Positions 22,738 through 31,178 of a DNA stretch of 64,000 nucleotides are shown one piece after another. The position numbers and the translations under genes were made by a program. Under the pieces are notes generated by a model. It made no database searches, was not told the DNA's origin, and saw only the letters and a program-made list of their open reading frames with translations. Numbering within the stretch: the first letter of the stretch is position 1; each line of letters begins with the position of its first letter. Origin of the DNA: Pseudonocardiaceae bacterium YIM PH 21723. Its GTDB lineage: Bacteria; Actinomycetota; Actinomycetes; Mycobacteriales; Pseudonocardiaceae. The stretch is taken from the NCBI GenBank assembly GCA_003600225.1, contig QZFT01000026.1:1-64000 (forward strand), written 5' to 3'.

Positions 22738-23850
22738 ATGCTCCGGCCCGTGACAGTCGAGCAGACGCCGCCGAGTACCTGCGGTTATCCCGGTTGCGAC
22801 CGGCCCATCGTGCGGGACGGCAGGCCGGGCCGGCCCTCGGAGTACTGCGATCTGCCCGAGCACACCCGCTGGCGTGCCTGGCGGGAACGGCAGCGCCTGC
22901 TGGAGGCCGAGGAGCAGCCGGAAGCGCCCGGTGCGGTCGCCAAGTCCTCCGGCGCGGTCTCCGTTGCCCGGTTGCGCGCCGATGAGCTGCTGGACCGGTC
23001 CACCCGGCTGGCCGGTGAGCTGAGCCAGGCGATGTCCGGGCTGGTCACCGAGCTGCGCACCATGGGAGATGTCAGCGCCGCCGAGTCCCAGGTGCAGGCC
23101 GTGGAGGCCGACGCCGCGCGGCGCGTCGCCGAAGCCCAAGCGGCGATGGTCGCCGCCGAGCAGGCTGCCCACCAGGCGCGTCAGGCCGCCAAGCTGGCCG
23201 ACGCGGCCGCTATCGAGGCCGGTACCGAAGCGGAGCAGGCCGGGCAGCTGGCGGAGAAGTCTGTCGCCGAACGGGATGCCGCCGTGGCCCTGGCGGACAA
23301 GGTCACCGCGGACACGGCGGCCGAGCTGGCGTCGGTGCGCAACGAGGCCGAGGTCGCCCTCGCCGCGGCGCAGCGGGAGTCCGCCGAACTCGTCGCCAAG
23401 GCGCGCGAGGACGCGGTCACTCAGACCGAGCAGGCCCGTAGGCAGGCGGCCAAGGAGATCGAGCAGGTGCGCCGCGAGCTGGGGGAGCAGCTGGCGGCCG
23501 CCCTGCAGGAACGGGACGAGCACCGGCAGCGCGCCGACCGGGCCGCGCTGCACGCCGAGCAGGCGGAGCAGATCACCGCGGACCTGAAGGGCGAGCTGCA
23601 GCGTAGGCGGACCGAGTCGGAGCGGTTGCAGGGGGAGTTGAACGAGGTCCGGTCCGCGTACGACGGCGAGGTGTCCCGGGCGCGGCAGGAGGCGAACGCG
23701 GCGGTCGAGGAGATCCGCACCATCGCCAGCGAGCGGATCGAGGCCCTCGATGAGGCCCGCACGCAGACCCTGGCCAGGGCGGAACGCGCCGAGCGGCAGG
23801 TCGACCGGCTGATGGCCGAGCTCAACGACCGGCAGGCACCCACTGCCTGA
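22738..23850 (+). CDS. Long coiled-coil protein with N-terminal Cys/His motif (KfrA-like)
   Basis: This protein of about 370 aa (ATG 22738; GTG 22750 possible) opens with CGYPGCDRPIV, then EYCDLPEHTRWRAWRERQ, a C-x4-C...C-x4-H cluster that may bind zinc, followed by about 300 residues of uninterrupted A/E/Q/R-rich coiled coil. A short DNA-binding head plus long coil is the design of plasmid KfrA proteins, but no KfrA HTH is evident. Such proteins are common on actinomycete plasmids and integrative elements. The adjoining repeat patch and pseudogene make an integrated-element remnant plausible. The precise function is unknown. Confidence 0.55.
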   Translation: MLRPVTVEQTPPSTCGYPGCDRPIVRDGRPGRPSEYCDLPEHTRWRAWRERQRLLEAEEQPEAPGAVAKSSGAVSVARLRADELLDRSTRLAGELSQAMSGLVTELRTMGDVSAAESQVQAVEADAARRVAEAQAAMVAAEQAAHQARQAAKLADAAAIEAGTEAEQAGQLAEKSVAERDAAVALADKVTADTAAELASVRNEAEVALAAAQRESAELVAKAREDAVTQTEQARRQAAKEIEQVRRELGEQLAAALQERDEHRQRADRAALHAEQAEQITADLKGELQRRRTESERLQGELNEVRSAYDGEVSRARQEANAAVEEIRTIASERIEALDEARTQTLARAERAERQVDRLMAELNDRQAPTA

Positions 23851-23859
23851 GTCCGATTT

Positions 23860-25032
23860 TCATCGATGAGTGGCCAGCACTGCCGCGAGGCCCTCTTGTA
23901 GATCGGTGACGAAATACCCGGGGACCTCCAGCGACGGGAAGTGTCCCCCGAATTCGGGCGACGTCCATCGGACGATCTGCCGATACCGTTCCTGGGCCCA
24001 GGCTCGCGGATACTTCTCGATGTCCCGCGGGTACATGGTGATCGCCGCTGGGACGTCGACCCGGAGGTCGGGATCCAGCGAGTTGTGGCTTTCGTAGTAG
24101 ATGCGGGCCGACGACGCGCCGGACCGCGTCAGCCAGTACAGGGTGACGTCGTCGAGAATCCGGTCCCGGGAAATCGTCTCGAACGGGCTGTCCTCGGTAT
24201 CCGACCACTCGGCGAATTTGTCCAGGATCCAGGCGAGCAGCCCGACCGGTGAGTCGACCAGCGAGTAGCCGATGGTCTGCGGGCGGGTCGCCTGCTGCTT
24301 CGCGTAGGCCGCGCGGTTCCGCCAGAAATCATGGGTGTCCTCGGTCCACCGGCGCTCGGCCGCCGTCAGCCCGTCCGTTGGCAGCCCGGGCGGCGCCTGC
24401 GCGAAGGTCGTATGGATGCCGAGAACGCGGTCCGGGAACCTGCCACCGAGGACGGTGGTGATCACACCTCCCCAGTCGCCGCCGTGGGCTACGAACCTGC
24501 GGTAGCCGAGTCTTTCCATCAGTTCCACCCAGGTGGCCGCGATCTTCTCGATTCCCCATCCGGTGGTCGCCGGCTTGTCGCTGTAACCGAAGCCCGGTAG
24601 TGAGGGGACCACGACGTGGAACGCCGGGGCTGCTGGGGCTTTCGGATCCGCCAACTCGTCCACCACGTCGATGAACTCGGCAATGCTGCCCGGCCAGCCG
24701 TGCGTCAAGATCAGTGGCGTCGCAGCTGCACGCGTGGATCGGCGGTGCAGGAAGTGGATTCCCAGATCATCGATGGTCGTGCGGAACTGGCCGATCCGAT
24801 CAAGGCGCGCTTCGAAGGACCGCCAGTCGTATGTGGTGCGCCAGTAGTTCACCACGTCGACGAGGTCGGCGAGTGGCACGCCCTGTTCCCATCGGAGAGG
24901 GCCGGGAGCGGCGCGGCAGACCGTCTCGGTCTCCGGTAATCGCGCCGCGGCCAGCCGTGCGCGGAGATCGTCGAGGTCGGCATCGGTCGCGTGGATTTCA
25001 CAGGCTTGCACGTCGTTGGCGAGACGGGGCAT
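23860..25032 (-). CDS. Epoxide hydrolase, microsomal-type (EHN domain)
   Basis: This 390-aa protein has an N-terminal epoxide-hydrolase domain (ATDADLDDLRARLAAARLPE...YWRTTYDWRSFEARLDRIGQF), then an alpha/beta hydrolase core with oxyanion motif THGWPGS, nucleophile Asp in AHGGDWGGVI, and catalytic His in FGGHFPSLEVP. It should hydrate epoxides to diols. The start at ATG 25032 has a strong SD (AGGAGG). The divergent CGNR regulator is 81 bp away with twin palindromes between, suggesting substrate-induced expression. Confidence 0.88.
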   Translation of the reverse strand: MPRLANDVQACEIHATDADLDDLRARLAAARLPETETVCRAAPGPLRWEQGVPLADLVDVVNYWRTTYDWRSFEARLDRIGQFRTTIDDLGIHFLHRRSTRAAATPLILTHGWPGSIAEFIDVVDELADPKAPAAPAFHVVVPSLPGFGYSDKPATTGWGIEKIAATWVELMERLGYRRFVAHGGDWGGVITTVLGGRFPDRVLGIHTTFAQAPPGLPTDGLTAAERRWTEDTHDFWRNRAAYAKQQATRPQTIGYSLVDSPVGLLAWILDKFAEWSDTEDSPFETISRDRILDDVTLYWLTRSGASSARIYYESHNSLDPDLRVDVPAAITMYPRDIEKYPRAWAQERYRQIVRWTSPEFGGHFPSLEVPGYFVTDLQEGLAAVLATHR

Positions 25033-25051
25033 GAGACCTCCTGACCATTGC

Positions 25052-25113
25052 GGAACCGGCTAAGACGGTTCTAACAGTCTCGGAGTCAATGGGGAACCGC
25101 CTAAGGTGGTTCC
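25052..25113. promoter_or_regulatory. Twin palindromic operators, probable CGNR regulator sites
   Basis: Two 21-bp copies (25052-25072 and 25093-25113) share GGAACCG-x-CTAAG-xx-GGTTC. The second is GGAACC-N9-GGTTCC, perfect in its arms. The second contains TAAGGT, 6 nt before ATG 25114 (probable leaderless -10), so binding there would block the regulator's own promoter; the first lies in front of the epoxide hydrolase gene. Confidence 0.7.
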
Positions 25114-25680
25114 ATGCACGCTGGATTTCCTGACTTCCGCCTCGGCGCCGTGCTGGCCACCAGCTTCACGGCGACGCTGACGGAGCGGCAGGGCAACTCC
25201 GTGGAGCGCATTCCCGTGCCGCACCGACTTGTCGACTGGCTGGCAGTGAGTGGTCTCGCCGTGGACTCCTGCACCACTGCCCAGTTCGACCTCGCCCGGG
25301 AACTGCGGGAGTCGATTCATGCCGTGGCGACAGCGGCCGCGATCCGGGTCGCACTCCCCACATCCGCCGTGCAGGTCCTCAATGACCGCAGCTGTCGAGG
25401 TCGGGCCGCAGCGATCCTGACGCCCGAAGGTGAGCGTCGATGGCGGCTCAACCCGGCGTCCGGGGTGGAAGATGCGCTCGGCGTGATCGCCGCCGACGCG
25501 ATCAGCATCGTCGCAGGCGAACGGGACGGCAGGCTGGCCCTGTGCGCATCGCCGACCTGCCAAGCTGCCTTCTTCGATACCAGTCAGAGTCGCACCCGCC
25601 GATGGTGTGACATGAACACGTGCGGGAACCGGCAGAAGAAGGCGCGACTCGCCGCCGGCCGCCACAAAGATCAGCGGTAA
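25114..25680 (+). CDS. CGNR zinc-finger regulator (ABATE plus CGNR domains)
   Basis: This 188-aa protein has a helical N-terminal ABATE-type domain (residues 1-130, presumed stress or ligand sensing) and a C-terminal CGNR zinc finger: CASPTCQAAFFDTSQSRTRRWCDMNTCGNRQK (four Cys, then the C-G-N-R signature and basic helix). CGNR proteins are putative transcription factors, few of them characterised. Twin palindromes in the gap to the divergent epoxide hydrolase are the likely targets. The start is probably leaderless. Confidence 0.85.
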   Translation: MHAGFPDFRLGAVLATSFTATLTERQGNSVERIPVPHRLVDWLAVSGLAVDSCTTAQFDLARELRESIHAVATAAAIRVALPTSAVQVLNDRSCRGRAAAILTPEGERRWRLNPASGVEDALGVIAADAISIVAGERDGRLALCASPTCQAAFFDTSQSRTRRWCDMNTCGNRQKKARLAAGRHKDQR

Positions 25681-25718
25681 CAACAGACACCTCCGGAACC
25701 CTCTGACCTGCTCTGACA

Positions 25719-25748
25719 TTGACATGCAGGTAAATGCCTGCATATTCT
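25719..25748 (+). promoter_or_regulatory. Promoter with embedded ArsR operator for the SRPBCC operon
   Basis: TTGACA (25719-25724) and TATTCT (25743-25748) are spaced by 18 nt. The palindrome ATGCAGG-N6-CCTGCAT (25724-25743) fills the spacer, so a bound repressor would occlude polymerase. The -10 ends 6 nt before GTG 25755, indicating a leaderless transcript. Confidence 0.7.
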
Positions 25749-25754
25749 GTTCCG

Positions 25755-26516
25755 GTGACCGACCCCCACGACGCGGTGTTCAAGGCGCTGGCGGATCCCA
25801 CCCGCCGGTTCCTGCTGGACGCGTTGCGGCAGCAGAACGGGCAGACGCTGGGGGAACTGTGCGCACGGCTCTCGATGGCCCGGCAGTCGGTCACGCAACA
25901 CCTGGGGCTGCTGGAGGCGGCGAATCTGGTCGCCACGGTCAAGCACGGCAGGGAAAAGCTGCACTACCTCAATCCGGTACCGCTGCACGAGATCCAGGAG
26001 CGGTGGATCAACCGGTTCGAACGACCGCGGCTGGAGATGCTCAGCGCGGTCCGCAGACGAGCGGAGTCACGCGTGTCCGACAAACCGTCCTTTGTGTACA
26101 CCAGCTACATCCAGAGCACTCCGGAGCAGGTCTGGGAGGCGCTCACCGATCCGGAGATCACCGCCAAGTACTGGTGGCACCGCCAGGAGTCCGACTGGCA
26201 GGCCGGCTCCCGCTGGGAGCACGTGCGCAGCACCAACGGCCAGGTGGACTGCTTCGGCGAGGTGGTGGAGAGCATCCCGCCACGCAGGCTCGTGCTGACC
26301 TGGCAGGATCCGCAGAACGCGGACGCCTGGTCCTCCACCGTCACCTTCGAGATCCAGAAGTTCCAGGAGGCGGTCAAGCTGACCGTCACGCACGTGGACC
26401 TGCCCGATGAGGCCGCGCTGCGCGACGTCACCGGCGGCTGGACCATGGTGATCTCCAACCTGAAGTCACTGCTGGAGAACGGCACGGTCATAGACCTGTC
26501 GGTGATGATGCCGTGA
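25755..26516 (+). CDS. ArsR-type HTH fused to SRPBCC (AHSA1-like) domain
   Basis: This 253-aa fusion has an ArsR winged HTH at residues 1-95 (VFKALADPTRRFLLDALRQQ...MARQSVTQHLGLLEAANLV) and an AHSA1-type SRPBCC domain from about 105 (SFVYTSYIQSTPEQVWEALTDPEITAKYWW). It lacks the CxC metal site of arsenic sensors. GTG 25755 is preferred over ATG 25734 because the -35, -10 and operator place transcription start at the GTG. The SRPBCC cavity may sense a lipophilic ligand, making this a one-protein sensor-repressor. Three standalone SRPBCC paralogues follow with 4-nt overlaps. Confidence 0.85.
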   Translation: MTDPHDAVFKALADPTRRFLLDALRQQNGQTLGELCARLSMARQSVTQHLGLLEAANLVATVKHGREKLHYLNPVPLHEIQERWINRFERPRLEMLSAVRRRAESRVSDKPSFVYTSYIQSTPEQVWEALTDPEITAKYWWHRQESDWQAGSRWEHVRSTNGQVDCFGEVVESIPPRRLVLTWQDPQNADAWSSTVTFEIQKFQEAVKLTVTHVDLPDEAALRDVTGGWTMVISNLKSLLENGTVIDLSVMMP

Positions 26517-26965
26517 GCGGCATACCGTCCTTCGTCTACGTGAGCTACATCCACGCGACCCCGGAACAGGTGTGGGCAGCGCTCACCGATCCGGAGATCA
26601 CCGCCCGGTACTGGTGGCATCGCAACGTCTCCGACTGGCATGTCGGGTCTCGCTGGGAGCACCTCGCCACCACCGACGGCGCCGTGCACAACGCCGGTCA
26701 GGTCCTGGAGTCCGTGCGGCCGAAACGGCTCGCCTACACCTGGCAGAACTGGTTCCACCCGGACACCCCGGACTCCACGGTCAGCTTCGACATCGAGGAG
26801 GCGGCCGGTGCGGTGAAGCTGACCGTCACCCATGCGGATCTGCCGAACACGGAGGCCCGCGGCGACTTCGCCGAAGGTTGGTCCGCCGTGGTGTCGAGCC
26901 TGAAATCGCTGCTGGAGACCGGTAAACCGATCGATCTGAGCTCGTTCCTTCCGGAGGACCGATGA
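26513..26965 (+). CDS. SRPBCC/AHSA1 domain protein, paralogue 2
   Basis: This 150-aa single-domain protein begins SFVYVSYIHATPEQVWAALTDPEITARYWWH, nearly the same as the domain fused to ArsR upstream, and ends with the helix EGWSAVVSSLKSLLETG. The GTG start overlaps the previous stop (GTGA). AHSA1-like START-fold proteins bind hydrophobic ligands; no enzyme residues are identifiable. Likely arisen by tandem duplication. Confidence 0.85.
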   Translation: MSGIPSFVYVSYIHATPEQVWAALTDPEITARYWWHRNVSDWHVGSRWEHLATTDGAVHNAGQVLESVRPKRLAYTWQNWFHPDTPDSTVSFDIEEAAGAVKLTVTHADLPNTEARGDFAEGWSAVVSSLKSLLETGKPIDLSSFLPEDR

Positions 26966-27426
26966 GCGACAACTCGTCCCTGGAGTACGTCACCCACATC
27001 CAGGCCACGCCCGAGCAGGTGTGGCGGGCGCTCACCGATCCGGGAATGACCGCCCAGTACTGGGGCACCACCCTGGACACCGACTGGCGAGCCGGATCGC
27101 CAATGGCCTGGGAGCAGCTCGGCGTGCGGATCGAGGACCCGGCCCAGGTGGTGCTGGAATCGGATCCCCACCGCCGGTTGTCGTACACCTGGCACACGTT
27201 CACCCCGGAGTTCGCCACGTCCGTCGGCCTCGATCAGGAGCTGGCCGCCCGGCTCGCCGCCGAGCGCCGGACGAAGGTCTCTTTCGACCTCGAGCCGCAG
27301 GGGAACACGGTCAAGCTGACCTTGCTGCATGACGACTTCGACCAGGCGGGCGTCCTGCACGGCATGTGCAGCGAGGCCTGGCCGCAGATCCTGGCCGGCC
27401 TCAAGACACTGGTGGAGAAGTCATGA
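26962..27426 (+). CDS. SRPBCC/AHSA1 domain protein, paralogue 3 (diverged)
   Basis: This 154-aa domain is the most divergent of the set: WRALTDPGMTAQYWGTTLDTDW and an insertion (FTPEFATSVGLDQELAARLAAE) before the core strand, with HDDFDQAGVLHGMCSEAW at the C-terminal helix. ATG 26962 overlaps the previous stop by 4 nt. The insertion should reshape the ligand cavity, suggesting a ligand different from its neighbours. Confidence 0.85.
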   Translation: MSDNSSLEYVTHIQATPEQVWRALTDPGMTAQYWGTTLDTDWRAGSPMAWEQLGVRIEDPAQVVLESDPHRRLSYTWHTFTPEFATSVGLDQELAARLAAERRTKVSFDLEPQGNTVKLTLLHDDFDQAGVLHGMCSEAWPQILAGLKTLVEKS

Positions 27427-27869
27427 GCGACAAGCCGTCCTTTGTGTACGTCACCTACATCCATGCCAGCCCGGAGCAGGTGTGGGCGGCGCTCACCGAT
27501 CCGGAGATCACCGCGCAGTACTGGGTGCACCGGAACGAGTCCGACTTCCAGGTGGGCTCGCCGTGGCGGCACGTGCGTGTCGGCACCGGGCAGGTGGACG
27601 GCGGCGGGCAGGTCCTGGAGGCGGATCCGCCGCGGCGGCTGACCTGCAGCTGGGCCGATCTGGACAACCCGGCGGAGACGACGTCGATCTTCACCTTCGA
27701 CATCGAGCAGGACCACGAGGTGGTCAAGCTGACCGTCACGCACGTGGACCTGGCCGACGAGGAGGAGCTGCGGGATGTGGCCGGGGGATGGGCGAAGGTG
27801 TTCGCCAGCCTCAAGTCGCTGCTGGAGACCGGCGCCCCGCTCAGCGCGGCGGTGATGTTGCCGGGCTGA
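27423..27869 (+). CDS. SRPBCC/AHSA1 domain protein, paralogue 4
   Basis: This 148-aa protein (ATG 27423, ATGA overlap) begins SDKPSFVYVTYIHASPEQVW and ends with GWAKVFASLKSLLETGAPLSAAVMLPG, closest to paralogues 1 and 2. The last gene of the four-gene operon. No terminator hairpin is obvious in 27870-27945. Confidence 0.85.
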   Translation: MSDKPSFVYVTYIHASPEQVWAALTDPEITAQYWVHRNESDFQVGSPWRHVRVGTGQVDGGGQVLEADPPRRLTCSWADLDNPAETTSIFTFDIEQDHEVVKLTVTHVDLADEEELRDVAGGWAKVFASLKSLLETGAPLSAAVMLPG

Positions 27870-27945
27870 AATCCGCGGCACCATTTCCTTCACCACCGTC
27901 GCTCGTTAGCGCCGATAGCGGGTGAGCTGCGGCGAGAGGTGACAG

Positions 27946-29058
27946 GTGACTGGGCCGGCGACACAACCGAAGATCGCGGACCGATGGAAATGGGTGTTCG
28001 CGTACTTGGTGCTGCTCGCCGCCGAGAACTTCGTCTGGCCGCGTAAGGATCTGCGGACCCTGGGTGTGCCGCTGGACGATCGGTTCGGCTTCTCGGTCAG
28101 CGGCGCCCGGACCTACCTGGATCAACTGGGCGCCGATGGCCAGCGGCTGTTCGCCATCGCGCAGGTGGTGGACCTGGTGGTCGCCGTGGTCCTGGTGATC
28201 GCAGCGCTGGAGCTCTACGGCTGGCTGGCGGTGAAGGCCAAGGTGCCGTCTCCGGCGCTGCGCTTCGGCCTGCCGGTCGCGCTCGGTCTGGTGGAGCTGC
28301 TGGAGAACGGCCTGCTGCTGCTCATCACCCTGGCCGGCTCCGAGTCCGGCGAACTGCTGCTGGACCTGGCCTCCGCGGTCGGCATGCTGAAGATCATGAT
28401 CTATCTGCTCGCCGGGGCGATCCTGCTCGGCTTGATCGGCCGGATCCTGTTCCAGAAGCGGACCGTCACGCCACGGCAGCCCACCGCCGCGGCGGCTCCG
28501 GTGCGCCGGACGTGGCTGCCACCCGAGCCCGCCCCGGTGCCGGTGCCCGTGCCGGCCGTTCAGCCGCCGGGATCCGACCTGCTCACCGATCGGCTGCACC
28601 GCGCGGCCGCCGAGCCCTCGACGCCGCCGGCGCCCGTGGCACCTGAGCCCGAGCCGCGGCCGGTGGTCGCCACGGTCAGCGCGCCGACGCCCATCGACGC
28701 GACCCGGCCGCCGGTACTGATCAAGGACATCGGTTTCCCGGAGGCGACTCCCAAGACCTGGCTGGCCGACGAGGAGGCGCCGGTCGAACCGGCGACCACC
28801 GCCCCCACCTTCAACCCGGCGCCCGCTGACCTGCCGGAAGAGCAGAGCGGAACAGTTTCCATGGAATCTGCAAAGGGCGCAGATTCCATGGAAACTGCTG
28901 CCGACGAGGAGCTCGACGAGCTGAGCGAGACCGATCGGCTCCGCCTGCAACAGCTGGAACGGGAGAACCGCGACCTGCGCGAGCAGGTGGACTACCTGCA
29001 GAAGTTCTCCGCGTACCTGATGAAGCAGAACCAGGAACCGCAGCGCACTAGCTCTTGA
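27946..29058 (+). CDS. Membrane protein with proline-rich linker and C-terminal coiled coil, unknown
   Basis: This 370-aa protein starts at GTG 27946 (GAGAGGTGACAG upstream). Hydrophobic segments are at about 15-27 (weak), 68-92, 103-125 and 137-157. Then come a Pro/Ala/Val-rich low-complexity stretch (165-280) and a C-terminal coil (LRLQQLERENRDLREQVDYL). Leucine repeats in the third helix (VELLENGLLLLITLAG) are notable. I do not recognise the family. The coil suggests a partner or self-assembly at the membrane. Its end overlaps the convergent S9 peptidase by 11 nt. Confidence 0.65.
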   Translation: MTGPATQPKIADRWKWVFAYLVLLAAENFVWPRKDLRTLGVPLDDRFGFSVSGARTYLDQLGADGQRLFAIAQVVDLVVAVVLVIAALELYGWLAVKAKVPSPALRFGLPVALGLVELLENGLLLLITLAGSESGELLLDLASAVGMLKIMIYLLAGAILLGLIGRILFQKRTVTPRQPTAAAAPVRRTWLPPEPAPVPVPVPAVQPPGSDLLTDRLHRAAAEPSTPPAPVAPEPEPRPVVATVSAPTPIDATRPPVLIKDIGFPEATPKTWLADEEAPVEPATTAPTFNPAPADLPEEQSGTVSMESAKGADSMETAADEELDELSETDRLRLQQLERENRDLREQVDYLQKFSAYLMKQNQEPQRTSS

Positions 29059-30997
29059 GCGGCAGCACCGGCGTGTCCACCGGCTCGAACCCGAGCACCT
29101 GCCCGTAGAACGACAGCTCGGCCTCCAGCGCGGCGCGGATGTTCTCCGCCCGCCGGAACCCGTGCTGCTCGCCCTCGAACTCGATGTAGGCGTGCGGAAT
29201 CCCGCTGCCCGCGAGCTTGGCCACGAACCGCTCACATTGCTCCGGCGGGCAGATCTCGTCCTCCAGTCCCTGGAGGAACAGGATCGGCCCGGCCAGCTTG
29301 TCCACGTTGTTCGCCGGGGTGAGCTCCCGATACCGCTCGATCGTCTCCGGCAACGGCCCGACCAGGCCCTCGACGTACCGCGACTCGAAGTCGTGGGTGC
29401 CGGGACCGGTCCAGCCGTCCAGCTCCAGGATCGGGAAGAACGACGCCCCGCACCGGTAGGTGTCCACCGTGGTCAGCGACGCCGCCGTGGTCCAGCCACC
29501 CGCGCTACCGCCGCGGATCGCCAGCCGGTCCGGATCGGCCGTGCCCTCCGCCGCCAGAGCCTCGGCCACCGCCGAGCAGTCGTAGACGTCGACCACGCCC
29601 CACTGCTCACGCAGCCGCTCGCGGAACTCCCGGCCGTAGCCGGTGGAACCGCCGTAGTTGACCACCACCACGCCGATGCCCCGGCTGAGGAAGTAGCTCA
29701 GCTGCAGGTCCAGCGCGCCGGAACCGGCGCTGGTCGGGCCGCCGTGCACGTGCACTAGGAACGGCGGCTTCTCGCCCTCCGGTGCCCGGTGGTCCGGGTT
29801 GACCGGCTGGAACACGTAGGCGGGCACCTGCTGTCCCTGCTGGTTGGTGAACCAGCGCTTCTCCGGGACGGACAGGTACTCCTCGCCGGGCAGCGTGGCC
29901 GGCTGCTTGGTCAGCTCGGTGAGCTTGCCGTCCTCCAGGGACAGCGAGACCACCGCGGAGAACCGCAGCGGGCCGCCGGCGATGGAGGCCACCGCTCCGT
30001 CGTGCACCACCAGGTTCGGGTACCAGCCGGGGAACCGGCCGGTGTCGAACGTGCTGATCTCCCCTGCCTGCTCGTCCAGGATCCCCAGGCCGTCCGAGGT
30101 GATCACCACGTGCCGGCCGCCGCCCAGCGGGACGAACCAGCGCAGGCCCAGCGCCCACAGCGCGCCGCCGATCTCCTGCTCCCTGGGCAGCACGTTCGTC
30201 ACCGTGCCGTCCAGGCCGACCTTGTGCAGGTTCCACCAGCCCTGCGGGTCGGTCAGCGCGTACAGCTCGCCCTCCGGGGACCAGGCCAGCTGGCACACTG
30301 CCTCCTGCGGGCCGCCGGTCAGCACCCGGTGCGGGCCGAACCCGTCCGCGGTGAGCTCGGCGACGCACAGCTCGCTGCCGTCCCAGGGCATCGCCGGGTG
30401 GTCCCAGCCGATCCAGGCGACGTGCTGCCCGTCCGGGCTGGGCTTGGGCGTGGTCATGAAGTGATGACTGGCCCCCAGCACGACGACCGCGCCCGGGTCG
30501 TCGGCCGCCGAGCCGTCGGCGGGCAGCGCGACGAGGTCGCGGCGGATGTCGGTTCGAAGCGGTCCGGTCACGGTCTCCCGGACGCACCACACCTGGGTTG
30601 CGTCCGGCCCGGCCACCAGGTCGCCGTAGCGGTAGCCGTGTTCGATCTCGGGCTGCGGACTGAGCGGGCGGGGCTGCTGACCTGGGGTTACCAGGTAGAC
30701 CCGTTGATCGCTCCAGTTCGTGAACGCGACGGCTTCGCCGGAGAGCACCACGAACGGGGTGCTTCCGTACTCGTGCAGCCGGTTGCGCACGTTCCACGGA
30801 GCGTCGAGAACCTGAGTCGTCGTGCCATCCGGCGACTGCCGCATCAGGGCGGCTCTGCCCCCTTCGGTCGGCCGGCTCTCAGCCCACCAGAGGTCGCCGG
30901 CCGCGGAGTCGACCCACTGCGGCCGGCCCACCGCGCCGGAGACCAGGTCGGATGTGATGGGCGAGGCCCATGTTCCATACGGAGAGATCTTCACCAC
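29048..30997 (-). CDS. S9 family prolyl oligopeptidase-like peptidase
   Basis: This 649-aa protein, starting at GTG 30997 because TAGGCT lies 7 nt upstream (leaderless) and the frame before it is non-coding in character, has a beta-propeller N-terminal half and a C-terminal alpha/beta hydrolase: VHGGPTSAG, nucleophile Ser in RGGSAGGWT (about 498), Asp in GLEDEICPP (about 582) and His in GEQHGFR (about 613). It matches dipeptidyl/acylaminoacyl peptidases (S9C). No signal peptide is seen; cytoplasmic peptide turnover is likely. Confidence 0.88.
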   Translation of the reverse strand: MVKISPYGTWASPITSDLVSGAVGRPQWVDSAAGDLWWAESRPTEGGRAALMRQSPDGTTTQVLDAPWNVRNRLHEYGSTPFVVLSGEAVAFTNWSDQRVYLVTPGQQPRPLSPQPEIEHGYRYGDLVAGPDATQVWCVRETVTGPLRTDIRRDLVALPADGSAADDPGAVVVLGASHHFMTTPKPSPDGQHVAWIGWDHPAMPWDGSELCVAELTADGFGPHRVLTGGPQEAVCQLAWSPEGELYALTDPQGWWNLHKVGLDGTVTNVLPREQEIGGALWALGLRWFVPLGGGRHVVITSDGLGILDEQAGEISTFDTGRFPGWYPNLVVHDGAVASIAGGPLRFSAVVSLSLEDGKLTELTKQPATLPGEEYLSVPEKRWFTNQQGQQVPAYVFQPVNPDHRAPEGEKPPFLVHVHGGPTSAGSGALDLQLSYFLSRGIGVVVVNYGGSTGYGREFRERLREQWGVVDVYDCSAVAEALAAEGTADPDRLAIRGGSAGGWTTAASLTTVDTYRCGASFFPILELDGWTGPGTHDFESRYVEGLVGPLPETIERYRELTPANNVDKLAGPILFLQGLEDEICPPEQCERFVAKLAGSGIPHAYIEFEGEQHGFRRAENIRAALEAELSFYGQVLGFEPVDTPVLPLKS

Positions 30998-31178
30998 AGT
31001 CGTTAGCCTAGCCAACAAGTTGGCGTTCGGATGAGACACCGAATGGACCAGTGGGCCTCGCGTTCGAGGGACTTCGGGCCTCGTTGTCCGCCCTGCGCGA
31101 AAATGTGACCGATGTGCGGGCGTTTCGAGGGGGACGGCGCTGCTATCGAACGCGGCCTGCCCTAAAGTCGTCGTTGCC

